Assembly (NCBI RefSeq): GCF_014897675.1
Contig: NZ_JABUXU010000001.1
Location: forward strand, 496,001-560,000
Origin: Advenella sp. FME57
Lineage (GTDB): Bacteria > Pseudomonadota > Gammaproteobacteria > Burkholderiales > Burkholderiaceae_B
DNA length: 64,000 nt
Reading direction: 5' to 3'
The translations under genes and the position numbers were made by a program. Shown here piece after piece: positions 1 to 8,504 of this stretch (the first letter of the stretch is position 1; each line of letters begins with the position of its first letter). The notes beneath the pieces were generated by a model. That model saw only the letters and a program-made list of their open reading frames with translations. It was not told the origin of the DNA and did no database searches.

Positions 1-296
1 GGGATCACCTTGAGCGGGACTGGACCCAGCCTTATACAGCGAGTGACGGCGTCATGCAGGCCTGGCTGCAGGTATATCGAGAGCCCGACCTGCACTGGGA
101 TCTGTACCAATTGGGCGAAAAGCTGACCGATATCGAAGACACCTTCCGATTGTGGCGCTTTCGTCATGTAACTACCGTAGAACGCATTATCGGCTTCAAG
201 CGCGGCACCGGCGGCACCTCGGGGGTTAACTATCTGCGCAAAATGCTCGATGTCGTTCTGTTTCCCGAAATCTGGACATTACGCACCCATCTGTGA
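1..296 (+). CDS. kynA: Tryptophan 2,3-dioxygenase, C-terminal fragment (cut by window edge)
   Basis: The reading frame is open from base 3 to the TGA at 294-296 and gives the last ~97 residues of tryptophan 2,3-dioxygenase, the haem enzyme that opens the indole ring of L-tryptophan to N-formylkynurenine, first step of the kynurenine pathway. The diagnostic segment [12 protein letters not shown] holds the axial haem histidine (codon 165-167), and the Thr of GTGG (codon 207-209), which contacts the substrate in characterised enzymes, is kept. The natural C-terminal run [15 protein letters not shown] is complete, so only the 5' part is missing, outside the window. No kynurenine-pathway partner follows; the next gene is an unknown. 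Confidence 0.95.
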   Translation, partial: DHLERDWTQPYTASDGVMQAWLQVYREPDLHWDLYQLGEKLTDIEDTFRLWRFRHVTTVERIIGFKRGTGGTSGVNYLRKMLDVVLFPEIWTLRTHL

Positions 297-661
297 TTTG
301 CAACGCCGGCCCGGATCGTACCGTGCATCTGCTCGAGCGGTTGCTGCGCCACGAACGGTTGCACGGCCCTGCCGCACGATTACGCGGACCTACCCGCATG
401 ATTGATGCAATAATAATATCCAACTGCGCTGTCACTCCCACGGTTTATGTCGACGCATAATCACGGGTTGCATAAACCCGGATCCGACATCGGTATCGCG
501 ATCAAGTATCGACGGTTGCATCATCACGTGTTTGTGATCATATTCATGGTAATGGTGGCCAGTGCCGGATCGCCCGACATTGTCATGATCGTGACAGTGT
601 TTTCCCGTCATTTTTTCTACAGTGCTGCTTGTGCGCTTTTGCCATCACACCCGGAGGTCCC
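297..661. other. Intergenic region after kynA
   Basis: No convincing gene in 365 bases. A short inverted repeat CGGGTT/AACCCG with a 5-nt loop lies at 464-480 but lacks a T-run, so I do not call a terminator. Short open frames here lack ribosome binding sites and recognisable proteins. Confidence 0.4.
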
Positions 662-979
662 ATGCGCTGCGACGTCAACTTTATTTTTACCACGACCCAG
701 ACTCTACAGGTTCAGCTTAATATGGAACCGACCGCCGCCCTTGCGGCGCAATCGCAGCAATGGCTGGTTGAAAAATGGGAAGAACTCGAATGCGAACCGC
801 TGCGCCCCAGTGGCAAGGTGCTGGTGCTTGACCGGATTCTAGGCATCATCGATGCCATGGGATACCAATTTTTACAGAACCACCCAGATCAGCGCGAATT
901 GCTGGCGCGTCACTGTATCAATGCATTGGGCTCGCCCAGTATTACCGTCGATTTGCCGGGGCTGACAGTCAACGCCTGA
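662..979 (+). CDS. Small hypothetical protein (105 aa)
   Basis: Unrecognised. I chose ATG 662 because GGAGG at 653-657 sits just 4 nt before it; the frame is open back to 629 without a better start. The product is 105 residues, soluble, without signal peptide or membrane span. The N-terminal third (VNFIFTTTQTLQVQLN) looks like alternating beta strands and the remainder like helices (residues ~20-90, leucine- and glutamine-rich). A single Cys lies near each end of the helical part. It stands alone, with kynA upstream on the same strand and a hairpin at 1030-1059 behind it. The codon pattern and strong RBS argue for a real gene; no function can be given. Confidence 0.6.
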   Translation: MRCDVNFIFTTTQTLQVQLNMEPTAALAAQSQQWLVEKWEELECEPLRPSGKVLVLDRILGIIDAMGYQFLQNHPDQRELLARHCINALGSPSITVDLPGLTVNA

Positions 980-1029
980 GCCGGGCGCGAAGCGAACTGC
1001 CTGTCGCTGCCTGTTGCAGCCTGGCAATG

Positions 1030-1059
1030 TGCCCGGTGTCAATCGCCTGACACCAGGCA
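1030..1059 (+). terminator. Hairpin downstream of the 105-aa gene
   Basis: TGCC-c-GGTGTCA (1030-1041) pairs with TGACACC-a-GGCA (1048-1059) around a 6-nt loop, one internal mismatch. It lies 50 nt after the stop codon. No T-run follows, so it may protect the 3' end or act weakly as a terminator. Confidence 0.35.
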
Positions 1060-1188
1060 AAAGATCCACGCAGAAACACGTGAGCAACAAAGTAAACCAT
1101 GGGCCGGAAAACGACCGCGCCAATCAAAACAGCCGCTTAATCCGTGTCTGTTCGTGACAAAACGGCGCCTATCTGTCGTTTTTTCGCC

Positions 1189-1225
1189 GAATACGCTATG
1201 TATTCAATGACTTCTGTGCTAGAAT
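1189..1225 (+). promoter_or_regulatory. Candidate promoter and operator of rpmE2
   Basis: GAATAC (1189-1194) and GTATTC (1200-1205) form a perfect 6-bp inverted repeat with a 5-nt spacer, just upstream of a likely -10 hexamer TAGAAT (1220-1225), itself part of a third AGAATAC half-site. Position suits a repressor. Type B L31 genes are often Zur-controlled, but the repeat does not match the usual Zur box well, so the regulator is unassigned. Confidence 0.35.
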
Positions 1226-1318
1226 ACCCGATTAAATTTTTGGATACGTTGCTTTTTGCACCTGTCATTTGAGCAGAGGCACGAGGCTGGCGACCCGTCA
1301 AACCCTCAGGACTTAATC

Positions 1319-1585
1319 ATGAAAGATAGTATTCACCCAGAATACCGCGAAGTCGTGTTTCTGGACCAGCAAACTGGTTCAAAAATCATCAGCCGCTCTA
1401 CGCTGAACTCACGCGAAACCATCGAACTGGATGGCAAAACCTACCCGCTTTTCAAATGTGAAGTGACTGCCGAGTCCCATCCCTTCTATACTGGCGCGCA
1501 AACGCGTATCGTTGAAGCAGGTCGCGTTGAGAAATTCCGCGCCCGTTTCGCCACCACTGCCGGCACACGCAAAAAAGCTTCCTGA
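1319..1585 (+). CDS. rpmE2: 50S ribosomal protein L31, type B
   Basis: 88-residue large-subunit ribosomal protein bL31 of type B. It starts [14 protein letters not shown] and carries SHPFYTG and GRVEKF, typical of the family. It lacks the CxxC zinc ribbon of type A L31 (only one Cys, in FKCEV), so it should not need zinc. In many bacteria the zinc-free paralogue is made in zinc starvation to replace the zinc form; whether a type A copy exists elsewhere cannot be seen here. ATG 1319 was chosen over the upstream frame start because AGGA (1308-1311) precedes it and the family N terminus begins exactly there. Monocistronic. Confidence 0.95.
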   Translation: MKDSIHPEYREVVFLDQQTGSKIISRSTLNSRETIELDGKTYPLFKCEVTAESHPFYTGAQTRIVEAGRVEKFRARFATTAGTRKKAS

Positions 1586-2379
1586 TTTTTCAGTGCACCG
1601 GGCCCACGGAATCATCCGGGTCCGACAGCCACTAATACCAGCCAGCTTGCATTCATTGGGCCTAAACTGAACAGCACATACCGCTCAGTTTAGGCCCAAT
1701 GTGCTTTTAGCCTATACCTTCCGTACCTTTATTACGCCTTTACTGCTCTATTTAGCTCGTGCCTTTAACTTTTAACTTGCGCCTTTGATTATTAGTACTG
1801 ATATTAATAACGACACAATCAGGTCTTAGCTTTGCCCCACCCGCAGATTCCGCATCTGTGCAGGCTCTCGCTTTTCTCCATCTTATCCGCCTTGCCGCCC
1901 GTCCATCACCCCATCATCACCATTCTGAAGATATGGCACCTGGACCAAGACCGTACTGGTGCGCGATCCACATAAATAACCTAACAATGCTCGCCGCAAT
2001 AGCGCCCTGCCGGCCGTGCATCAGCATTCCAGCCATTGCAGCGCAGCCAATCCAAGTGCCTGGCGAATTTTCCGAATAACACCCTGGCAAATGGCTGACC
2101 AAAGCCCGACTATTGCCTGCGTCTTTGCACCTACGCAGCCCATTCATTTGCACCCGCCAGCGCCCCATAATCTATGGCACATGGAAATAGCGACTCAATT
2201 GGCCCCCAGTCAATTCCCAATCGCGCTCACGGCCTGTCAGCGCCGGCATGTCCTGCCATCGCGGCGCCACTGTATTAACGGAAGCGCCGTGACATGCTTT
2301 TGTGGCCCGGACAGGAAACAAAAACTGCAGCAAGGTATTTAGCCCGGCTTTTTCAGCTAAAATGCGTGGAATCCATTAG
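1586..2379. other. Long intergenic region
   Basis: 794 bases with the stem-loop at 1654-1708 and then ~670 bases in which I can support no gene. Bases 1709-1800 are AT-rich and repeat a loose GCCTTT element several times; 1850-2340 is C-rich on the + strand with three short overlapping frames of low-complexity composition (His/Pro/Ala) and no RBS. A TTTAGCC/GGCTTTTTCAGCTAAA segment (2338-2361) precedes the next gene. Confidence 0.4.
1654..1708 (+). terminator. Long perfect stem-loop after rpmE2
   Basis: A 17-bp perfect inverted repeat: 1654-1670 pairs with 1685-1701 around a 14-nt loop, followed by TGCTTTT (1702-1708). It sits 68 nt after the L31 stop and probably ends that transcript, though the T-run is only four bases. 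The loop contains AGCACAT (1673-1679), which can instead pair with ATGTGCT (1699-1705), so two alternative folds exist. Confidence 0.6.
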
Positions 2380-4143
2380 TTGTACATCCAATACTTATAC
2401 ATGCAACGCACAACGCCCTCCCGCCTTACCGAAATCGCCACCCGCAAACTTTCCCGCACTGCGCTGCTGGTGGTCGGCGTGTTGTATATTTTTGCCGGGC
2501 TGTTCTATCGCGATCCATGGAAAACGGATGACCTGACTGGCCTTGCCACCATGCTGACCGCGCTTCGCGGACAGGAGCATGCCTGGTTGCTGCCGCAAAT
2601 CGGCAATTACGCCTATGCCCAGGAAGGTCCGCTCCTGACCTGGATAGGGACACTTTTCATTCAGGTATTCAGTCCCGTCTTTATGCTATTTCAGGCGCCG
2701 CTGGAAGCGCAGATCACCGCCGCCCGCCTGCCCATCTTCATTTATTTTTTCGTTATCATCTGGGCTACCTGGTACGGAACCTACCTTCTGGCACGGCGCA
2801 AGGAATGCCAGCCGCTGGCGCTACCATTTGGCGGAGAACCCAATCCCCAGGACTATGGCAGGATGATTGCCGACGCTGCGGTGTTGTTCATTATCGCTAC
2901 GATTGGCATCGTCATCCGCATGCACGAGACCTCCAATTTTCCCTTGATCATGATGTGCCAGGCCGTCGCATTCTACGGCATGGCGCGCATGCTTGATCAT
3001 CCCTTACAAGGCAGCACGCTGGCCGGTCTTGGCCTGGGTGCCGCGTTCCTGACGCGAGGCGCAATCGGCGGCGTCCCCGTATTGCTGGCCTTGCTGGCGC
3101 TATTATTTTTTCGCAATTTCGGCCGGCAACAGAAACTGTGGCTTGTGTGGAGCGTCGCGTTAGCCGCCGCCTGCTGCCTGATCTGGTTGGCCGCTGCCAA
3201 CAACACCAGCAGTTACTGGGCCAATAGTTACGTTTTCTGGAACAACTCACTGTTCAGCCTGCCCTCGCCCACCGAGATTTTTTCCACACTACGCGATCTG
3301 TCGTGGTTTCTTTGGCCGACCTGGCCATTTATGATTATTGCCTTGTGGAACTGGCGCAAATGGATGGATGCGCCGCATATCTTCATTCCCACACTATTGC
3401 TTGGCGCAGCTGTGCTTACGGTCGTTTTTCAGAAAGATGCATTCGAATCCGAATATGCCATGCTCGCCGTGCCATGTGCGATTCTTGCCGCACTCTCATT
3501 GCCAACGCTGCGTCGTTCATTCGTCAACACGCTAGACTGGTTCTCGATCATGATCATGTCGCTGGCCATGGTGGCCACCTGGCTGGGGTGGGTCGCGCTC
3601 AATTTTGGCTGGCCCCCGAAAATCCATCACAATATCACCCGACTGCTGACCGGCTTTGAGCCTCAGATCTCCGTCATTACCCTGATTCTGGCCATCGGTG
3701 TATGCGTGGCCTGGATCTGGACTGTGTCCTGGCGCCTGCGCAGCAACCCTGCCGTTCTCTGGCGCGGCATCGTTTTGTCGGCAACCGGTCTGACCCTTAC
3801 ATGGATGCTGCTGGCGCTGTTGTGGCTGCCGTCAATCAACTACAACCGCAGTTATAAAGCGGTGTCCAAAGAATTGGCCTCGGTCATTGACGAAAACAAT
3901 ATCCCGACCGAATGCATTCGCCAGCATGGCGTGGGCCTGGGGCAACGCGCCGCCTTCTATGTATTTGAAGGGCTGCAGTTTGCCTTCGATCCTCAGTGTC
4001 AGTATGTATTGCTGCAGACGACCTTTGAAAAAATAGAGGATGAGGCTGAACCATACCCGGACAATGCGACATTGATCTGGCAGGGAAAACGCCGGCCCGA
4101 CCGACACGAAGTCTTTCGCCTGATTCAACTGCCCGCCAGATAA
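2380..4143 (+). CDS. GT-C family membrane glycosyltransferase (ArnT/PMT-like)
   Basis: About 580 residues with some ten to twelve membrane segments. The first periplasmic loop, just after the first span (residues ~28-45), contains DPWKTDD, the acidic motif typical of GT-C enzymes (ArnT, dolichyl-phosphate mannosyltransferase-like) that move a sugar from a polyprenyl-phosphate donor to an acceptor outside the inner membrane. A short soluble C-terminal domain (from ~500) follows the last span, as in ArnT. Donor and acceptor cannot be told from sequence; lipid A, other glycolipid or protein are all possible. Start is uncertain: TTG 2380 has GGA at 2368-2370, ATG 2401 gives seven residues fewer but no clear RBS. 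The MATE gene follows after 6 nt. Confidence 0.8.
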   Translation: MYIQYLYMQRTTPSRLTEIATRKLSRTALLVVGVLYIFAGLFYRDPWKTDDLTGLATMLTALRGQEHAWLLPQIGNYAYAQEGPLLTWIGTLFIQVFSPVFMLFQAPLEAQITAARLPIFIYFFVIIWATWYGTYLLARRKECQPLALPFGGEPNPQDYGRMIADAAVLFIIATIGIVIRMHETSNFPLIMMCQAVAFYGMARMLDHPLQGSTLAGLGLGAAFLTRGAIGGVPVLLALLALLFFRNFGRQQKLWLVWSVALAAACCLIWLAAANNTSSYWANSYVFWNNSLFSLPSPTEIFSTLRDLSWFLWPTWPFMIIALWNWRKWMDAPHIFIPTLLLGAAVLTVVFQKDAFESEYAMLAVPCAILAALSLPTLRRSFVNTLDWFSIMIMSLAMVATWLGWVALNFGWPPKIHHNITRLLTGFEPQISVITLILAIGVCVAWIWTVSWRLRSNPAVLWRGIVLSATGLTLTWMLLALLWLPSINYNRSYKAVSKELASVIDENNIPTECIRQHGVGLGQRAAFYVFEGLQFAFDPQCQYVLLQTTFEKIEDEAEPYPDNATLIWQGKRRPDRHEVFRLIQLPAR

Positions 4144-4149
4144 CCGACC

Positions 4150-5547
4150 ATGTCATTGCGCCCCACCCTGACGGCCGGGCATGGGCCCGTGCGCAAGATT
4201 GTGCGCCTGGCCTGGCCGATGCTGATCAGCCAATGGGCGGGGATCGCCTTCGCCGTCCTGGACAGCACAATGCTTGGGCATACCAATCCGGTATCGCTGC
4301 AGGCCATGGCGCTCTCGGTGTCGATCTTCATGACGATCCATATCGGGCTGATGGGTGTCGTTCATGCGCTGGTACCCATTTGCGCGCAACTGTTCGGCGC
4401 CCAGCGGCATGCCGAAATCGGCCGCTTCATTGGCCAGGGGATCTGGCTTTCGCTGTTTCTATCCACGCTGGGCGGCGCCCTGCTCCTGTTTCCTGATATA
4501 TGGCTCAGTTTCTCGGGCGATTTACCCTTGCAGGTTCGGCAGGAAGTGGCTGTTTACCTGCGCATTTGCTGCATTGCGCTGCCGGCTGCATTGATGTTCC
4601 GCTGCGTCTATGCCCTTGCCACTGCAGTACAGCGCCCGCGCCTGCTTATGTATGTAAGCCTGGCTTCCGTACTGGTCAAACTGCTCTTTAACTGGCTGCT
4701 TATTTTCGGATATGGCGGCTTTCCCGCCCTGGGTAGCGCCGGCGCCGCCACCGCTACCGCCATTGTGTCCTGGCTCGCGCTAACGGCAGGCATCGTGGCT
4801 ATTGCGCGCGAGCCGTTCTACACACAGTTTCAGCTCAGGCTAGGCAAGCCTGCCTGGCCAGCGCAAAAAGAAATTCTGCAACTGGGTCTGCCTATGGGCG
4901 GCTCTTATCTGGCTGAAGTCAGTTCCTTTACCTTTATGGCCTTACTGGCTGCACGCGAGGGCACCTTTGTCTCCGGGGGGCATCAGATCCTGGCCAATCT
5001 GGTTTCATTGCTGTATATGTTTCCCCTGGCCATCGGCATTGCTACCTCATCGCTGGTTGCGCAATCCCTCGGAGCACGGCAGCCCGAGCAGGCCAGGCGT
5101 CTGGCACGCATCGGCATCGGGCTGGGTCTGGCCGGCGTCGCCCTGAGTCTGCTGGTGGTGATGGCGGCCAGGCCGCAGATCATCCAGATATACACGTCCG
5201 ATCCGGCAATCGCTGCGATGGCCTACGCATTGCTATCCATACTTCCCCTGTTGCATACCAGCGATGCGTTACAATGCATGCTCTCCTATATATTGCGGGC
5301 GCACAAAATAGCGACCATGCCATTTGTGATCCAGACCGGATCACTCTTTGGCATTGGCCTTCTGGGCGGCTGGTATTTCGGCTTCGGCCCGGGCTACCGC
5401 CTGCTGGACGGCCTTGCCGCCGTACTCACACCAGGCGCCCCGCCAGGCGTAGCTTCACTCTGGATCATGTGCAGTTTTAGCATGCTGCTCTGCGCCATCA
5501 CACTTGCCATTTGGTACTGGAAGTCAGTCAATGTCCAAAAACGATAG
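4150..5547 (+). CDS. MATE family multidrug exporter
   Basis: 465 residues, twelve predicted membrane spans arranged as two MatE repeats (about 15-175 and 240-400). It opens with RKIVRLAWPMLISQWAG, the usual MATE N terminus. Family members export cationic drugs, dyes or metabolites in exchange for Na+ or H+. It begins 6 nt after the glycosyltransferase and overlaps the next gene by 17 nt, so the three genes are probably one transcript. The final ~30 residues are longer than needed for the last helix and carry the ribosome binding site of the next gene. Substrate unknown. Confidence 0.88.
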   Translation: MSLRPTLTAGHGPVRKIVRLAWPMLISQWAGIAFAVLDSTMLGHTNPVSLQAMALSVSIFMTIHIGLMGVVHALVPICAQLFGAQRHAEIGRFIGQGIWLSLFLSTLGGALLLFPDIWLSFSGDLPLQVRQEVAVYLRICCIALPAALMFRCVYALATAVQRPRLLMYVSLASVLVKLLFNWLLIFGYGGFPALGSAGAATATAIVSWLALTAGIVAIAREPFYTQFQLRLGKPAWPAQKEILQLGLPMGGSYLAEVSSFTFMALLAAREGTFVSGGHQILANLVSLLYMFPLAIGIATSSLVAQSLGARQPEQARRLARIGIGLGLAGVALSLLVVMAARPQIIQIYTSDPAIAAMAYALLSILPLLHTSDALQCMLSYILRAHKIATMPFVIQTGSLFGIGLLGGWYFGFGPGYRLLDGLAAVLTPGAPPGVASLWIMCSFSMLLCAITLAIWYWKSVNVQKR

Positions 5548-6769
5548 CATGCACAGCACAAAGTCAAAATCAATCGATAAAAAAGTACCCCTCTGGTTGT
5601 GGCTATTGGGTCTGATGACCGCCATCGGCCCGCTCACCATTGATATGTATCTGCCGTCTTTCCCGGCAATATCGGCCGATTTGCAGGTCCCGCAACACCG
5701 GGTCGAGCTGACGGTGTCCACGTATCTGCTTGGATTGGCGTTATCACAGTTGTTTTATGGCCCGATCGCCGACCGCTACGGGCGAAAAAAACCGTTACTG
5801 GGCGGCCTGATGATTTACATGCTGGCCACCATAGGCTGCGCGCTGGCCAGCAGCGTCGAATATCTGCTGTTTTTCCGCTGCATCCAGGCCTGCGGCGCTG
5901 CTGCTGCCATGGTGATTCCACGCGCCGTCATTCGCGATCAGCTCAACACCCGGGATTCAGCTATGGCCATGTCCATGATGATGCTGATCATGGGCGTTGC
6001 GCCCATCCTTGCGCCGCTGATGGGCGGCTACCTGTCGCCGGTCACTGGCTGGCGCGGCCTGTTTGCCGTGATGTTGTTCTATAGCGCCATCATGTTCTTT
6101 CTGGCGATTTTCCGACTAAGGGAAACCATGCCACCGGAGAAGGCAGTGCCGCTGCATTTGCGCACCATCGCAAAAAACTATGCCAGCCTGCTGCGCGATC
6201 GCAATTACATGGGCTTTTCGCTGGCCGGCGGCATCGGCATGTCGGGCCTGTTTGCCTATATTTCGGTCTCGCCCACGGTTTTTATTAATATGTATGGCGT
6301 GCCGCAACAGCACTTCGGTCTGTTTTTTGGCCTGAATGCATTCGGTCTGATTGTCGGCTCCCAGATCGGCGCCCGCCTGCTGCGCGTTCACTCGCCCCTG
6401 GGCATTTTGCGCACCGCCCTCACCTGCGGGTGCCTCAGCATTCTTATTGGTCTTGGGCTGGCCCTGGCCGGCATGCTCAACCTCACACTGCTCACACTCA
6501 CGTTGCTGGGCTTTACCACCAGCCTGGGCTTTATTTTGCCCAACGCAACGGCATTGGCACTCAGGGACCAGGGACATCGATTGGGTGTTGCCTCTGCGCT
6601 AATGGGCTGCCTGCAGTTTCTGTTCGGCACCCTTAGCAGCAGCATCGTCAGCAGCAGCCTGGCCGACTCTCCCGTGCCGCTTTTCGTCGGTTTGGCCATT
6701 TGTACGCTGCTTGCTCTACTGTGTGGAAAAGTCCTGGCCAAGCCGGCAGATCGCTATTTTGGTGGCTGA
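5531..6769 (+). CDS. Bcr/CflA family drug resistance MFS exporter
   Basis: 412 residues with twelve membrane spans. TIDMYLPSFPAI in helix 1 is the hallmark of the Bcr/CflA subfamily (DHA1 group of MFS), and GPIADRYGRKKP between helices 2 and 3 is MFS motif A. Members expel bicyclomycin, chloramphenicol, sulfonamides or cysteine by H+ antiport. ATG 5531 is preferred over the frame start at 5504 because GGAAG (5519-5523) lies 7 nt before it; it starts inside the MATE gene, so translation is probably coupled. With the MATE gene it makes a two-exporter pair. Confidence 0.87.
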   Translation: MSKNDSMHSTKSKSIDKKVPLWLWLLGLMTAIGPLTIDMYLPSFPAISADLQVPQHRVELTVSTYLLGLALSQLFYGPIADRYGRKKPLLGGLMIYMLATIGCALASSVEYLLFFRCIQACGAAAAMVIPRAVIRDQLNTRDSAMAMSMMMLIMGVAPILAPLMGGYLSPVTGWRGLFAVMLFYSAIMFFLAIFRLRETMPPEKAVPLHLRTIAKNYASLLRDRNYMGFSLAGGIGMSGLFAYISVSPTVFINMYGVPQQHFGLFFGLNAFGLIVGSQIGARLLRVHSPLGILRTALTCGCLSILIGLGLALAGMLNLTLLTLTLLGFTTSLGFILPNATALALRDQGHRLGVASALMGCLQFLFGTLSSSIVSSSLADSPVPLFVGLAICTLLALLCGKVLAKPADRYFGG

Positions 6770-6835
6770 CCCGCACCGCAGGTGCAAAACCGGCGCCTGG
6801 CGTAGGCAGAAATCCCACGGTTAGGCAATAAATGC

Positions 6836-6865
6836 TTGAATTTATTTCACTTTTCGTCTTATAAT
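6836..6865 (+). promoter_or_regulatory. Promoter of rpmB-rpmG
   Basis: TTGAAT (6836-6841) and a perfect TATAAT (6860-6865) are 18 nt apart, a strong sigma-70 promoter. It is placed in the 306-base gap before rpmB and would give a leader of about 200 nt. Confidence 0.8.
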
Positions 6866-6978
6866 CTATGGCTAACCTTGACTAAACGCCGTTAGCAAAA
6901 CGCCGGACATCGACATGAGCATCAAAAACATGAATGTCGAGTCTTGTGGCAAGACGTTTCCAGGGTAATATTTTTTCA

Positions 6979-7015
6979 GTTTCTGCCTGCAGGGTCTAAT
7001 TCTACAGCCAGAAAC
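6979..7015 (+). promoter_or_regulatory. Stem-loop in the rpmB leader
   Basis: GTTTCTG (6979-6985) pairs perfectly with CAGAAAC (7009-7015), and CTGCAG/CTACAG inside can extend the fold with one mismatch. It lies in the long rpmB leader 60 nt before the start codon. Ribosomal protein operons often use leader structure for autoregulation; this role is only inferred. Confidence 0.35.
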
Positions 7016-7075
7016 CCCCACAGAAGGCTGGCCTGGGCCAAAAATCAGGTCTTCAAACTTAACGAGGTCACGATC

Positions 7076-7312
7076 ATGGCAAAAGTATGCCAAGTCACCG
7101 GCAAACGCCCAATGTCCGGTAATAATGTTTCACACGCAAACAATAGAACAAAACGCCGTTTCCTGCCTAACCTGCAGAGCCGTCGTTTCTGGGTTGAAAG
7201 CGAAAATCGCTGGGTTCGTCTGCGCGTTTCTACAAACGCCCTGCGCACAATCGACAAGAAAGGCATTGATGTCATTCTTGCTGAAATGCGCGCCAACGGC
7301 CAAAGCGTTTAA
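7076..7312 (+). CDS. rpmB: 50S ribosomal protein L28
   Basis: 78-residue bL28, starting [20 protein letters not shown], the standard proteobacterial sequence, with the basic segment [12 protein letters not shown] and the C-terminal ALRTIDKKG. It binds 23S rRNA near the E site. It has a single Cys, so it is the form without zinc-binding Cys pairs. ATG 7076 follows GAGG (7064-7067). rpmG follows 36 nt downstream, the usual rpmBG operon, with promoter at 6836-6865 and terminator at 7539-7592. Confidence 0.97.
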   Translation: MAKVCQVTGKRPMSGNNVSHANNRTKRRFLPNLQSRRFWVESENRWVRLRVSTNALRTIDKKGIDVILAEMRANGQSV

Positions 7313-7348
7313 TTCATTCCTACTAACGATTAACTCCAGGAGCCCATC

Positions 7349-7516
7349 ATGGCAAAAGGCATTCGCGAAAAAATCAAGCTGGAATCCACAGCTGGTACTG
7401 GTCACTTTTACACAACGACCAAAAACAAACGCAACACTCCAGAAAAAATGCTGATCAAAAAATTTGATCCTGTTGTGCGCAAACACGTAGATTACAAAGA
7501 AACAAAACTGAAGTAA
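7349..7516 (+). CDS. rpmG: 50S ribosomal protein L33
   Basis: A 55-residue gene beginning [14 protein letters not shown] with [15 protein letters not shown] and ending [10 protein letters not shown], which is bL33. It has no Cys and is therefore the zinc-independent form. AGGAG at 7338-7342 sets ATG 7349; the stop is TAA 7514-7516. Second gene of the rpmB-rpmG operon, followed directly by a strong terminator. Confidence 0.97.
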   Translation: MAKGIREKIKLESTAGTGHFYTTTKNKRNTPEKMLIKKFDPVVRKHVDYKETKLK

Positions 7517-7538
7517 TCTGCTGGTTACCCAACACCAG

Positions 7539-7592
7539 GCCCCGCGGCCGCCTGCTTTTTAACAAAAGCAGCGCAAACGCGGGGCTTTTTTT
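7539..7592 (+). terminator. Rho-independent terminator of rpmBG
   Basis: GCCCCGCG (7539-7546) pairs with CGCGGGGC (7578-7585), with a second nested stem CTGCTTTT (7552-7559)/AAAAGCAG (7564-7571), then seven T (7586-7592). Confidence 0.9.
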
Positions 7593-7604
7593 GTGCGGAC
7601 CATT

Positions 7605-8504
7605 TTACTGCTCGGGCCGGACCGAAGATCTGACCGAATCCAGAAAGCTGCGCATCAGTCTGCCCTGATAGCGCGATCGATGATAAATAATCGACAGCTG
7701 TCGCGTCAAGTTCAAAAACGGCGTATGAAGCAATGCCAGCCTGCCGGAACTGACTGCATGGGTCACCGCCACTTGCGGTAAAAATGCAATACCCAGTCCG
7801 GCAATCACCGCCTGCTTGATGGCCTCGATCTGACCCAGTTCCATCACCACCTTGGCTTGCGGCAATTTATCCAGCTCCACATCACTGACCAGCCGCGTGG
7901 CTGATCCGCGCTCACGCAAAATCCAGCGTGCATCAATAAAATCTGCCGGCTGCAGATTGGCGATTGCCGCCAGCGGGTGATCCGGCCGCGTACATACGCA
8001 GAGCGAATCGTCCATCCAATGCACCGACTCGATCGCTTCGTGATGCACCGCGCCCTCAACACAGGCCACATCTATGCTGTGGTCGACGATCTGCCGAACA
8101 ATTTCATCTGTGTTAGCAACATTCAGATAAACCGTCACCCTGTCATTATTGAGCACAAAACCGCTTAACAGATCACCGACCCGGTAATTGCCAACGGTGT
8201 TGCTGGCGCCAATCCGAAACTCTCCTGTCAGGACGTCTGCCTGGTCATCGGCGCGCTGGCGAAACTCAATCATTCTTTCAATGATTTCCTGCGCCAGGGG
8301 CAACAGTCGTCTGCCCTTTTCATTCAAGTACAGCCTGCCTTTATCACGATCAAACAATGGACCACTCAACTGCTTTTCCAGTTCAGCCAGCGCCATGCTG
8401 GCAGCTGGCTGAGTCAGATGCAAAGAATCGGCGGCAGCCTTGACACTGCCCAGGCGTGCGATGCTGATAAAAACATCAAGCTGTTTCGGACTGAATGAAG
8501 CCAT
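7605..8504 (-). CDS. LysR family regulator, YeiE-like
   Basis: 299-residue LysR-type regulator: winged helix-turn-helix at residues ~4-62 (SVKAAADSLHLTQPAASMALAEL) and a substrate-binding co-inducer domain from ~90. It is divergent from a YeiH-family transporter gene, the same arrangement as yeiE-yeiH in enterobacteria, where YeiE activates yeiH and has been linked to sulfite response. Sharing the 105-bp intergenic region suggests it controls both. ATG 8504 is preceded on its strand by AAGGA. Effector not deducible from sequence. Confidence 0.85.
   Translation of the reverse strand: MASFSPKQLDVFISIARLGSVKAAADSLHLTQPAASMALAELEKQLSGPLFDRDKGRLYLNEKGRRLLPLAQEIIERMIEFRQRADDQADVLTGEFRIGASNTVGNYRVGDLLSGFVLNNDRVTVYLNVANTDEIVRQIVDHSIDVACVEGAVHHEAIESVHWMDDSLCVCTRPDHPLAAIANLQPADFIDARWILRERGSATRLVSDVELDKLPQAKVVMELGQIEAIKQAVIAGLGIAFLPQVAVTHAVSSGRLALLHTPFLNLTRQLSIIYHRSRYQGRLMRSFLDSVRSSVRPEQ

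Larger units (their letters stand above)
980..1318. other. Intergenic region carrying the rpmE2 promoter
   Basis: 339 bases without a gene. It holds the hairpin at 1030-1059, and further down an inverted repeat at 1189-1205 and a TAGAAT element at 1220-1225 that probably belong to the L31 gene. The leader of ~90 nt between the TAGAAT element and the L31 start contains nothing else I recognise. Confidence 0.4.

Noticed and set aside
1858-2342. Overlapping short frames in the gap before the glycosyltransferase
   Set aside because: Low-complexity His/Pro/Ala translations in several frames at once with no RBS.
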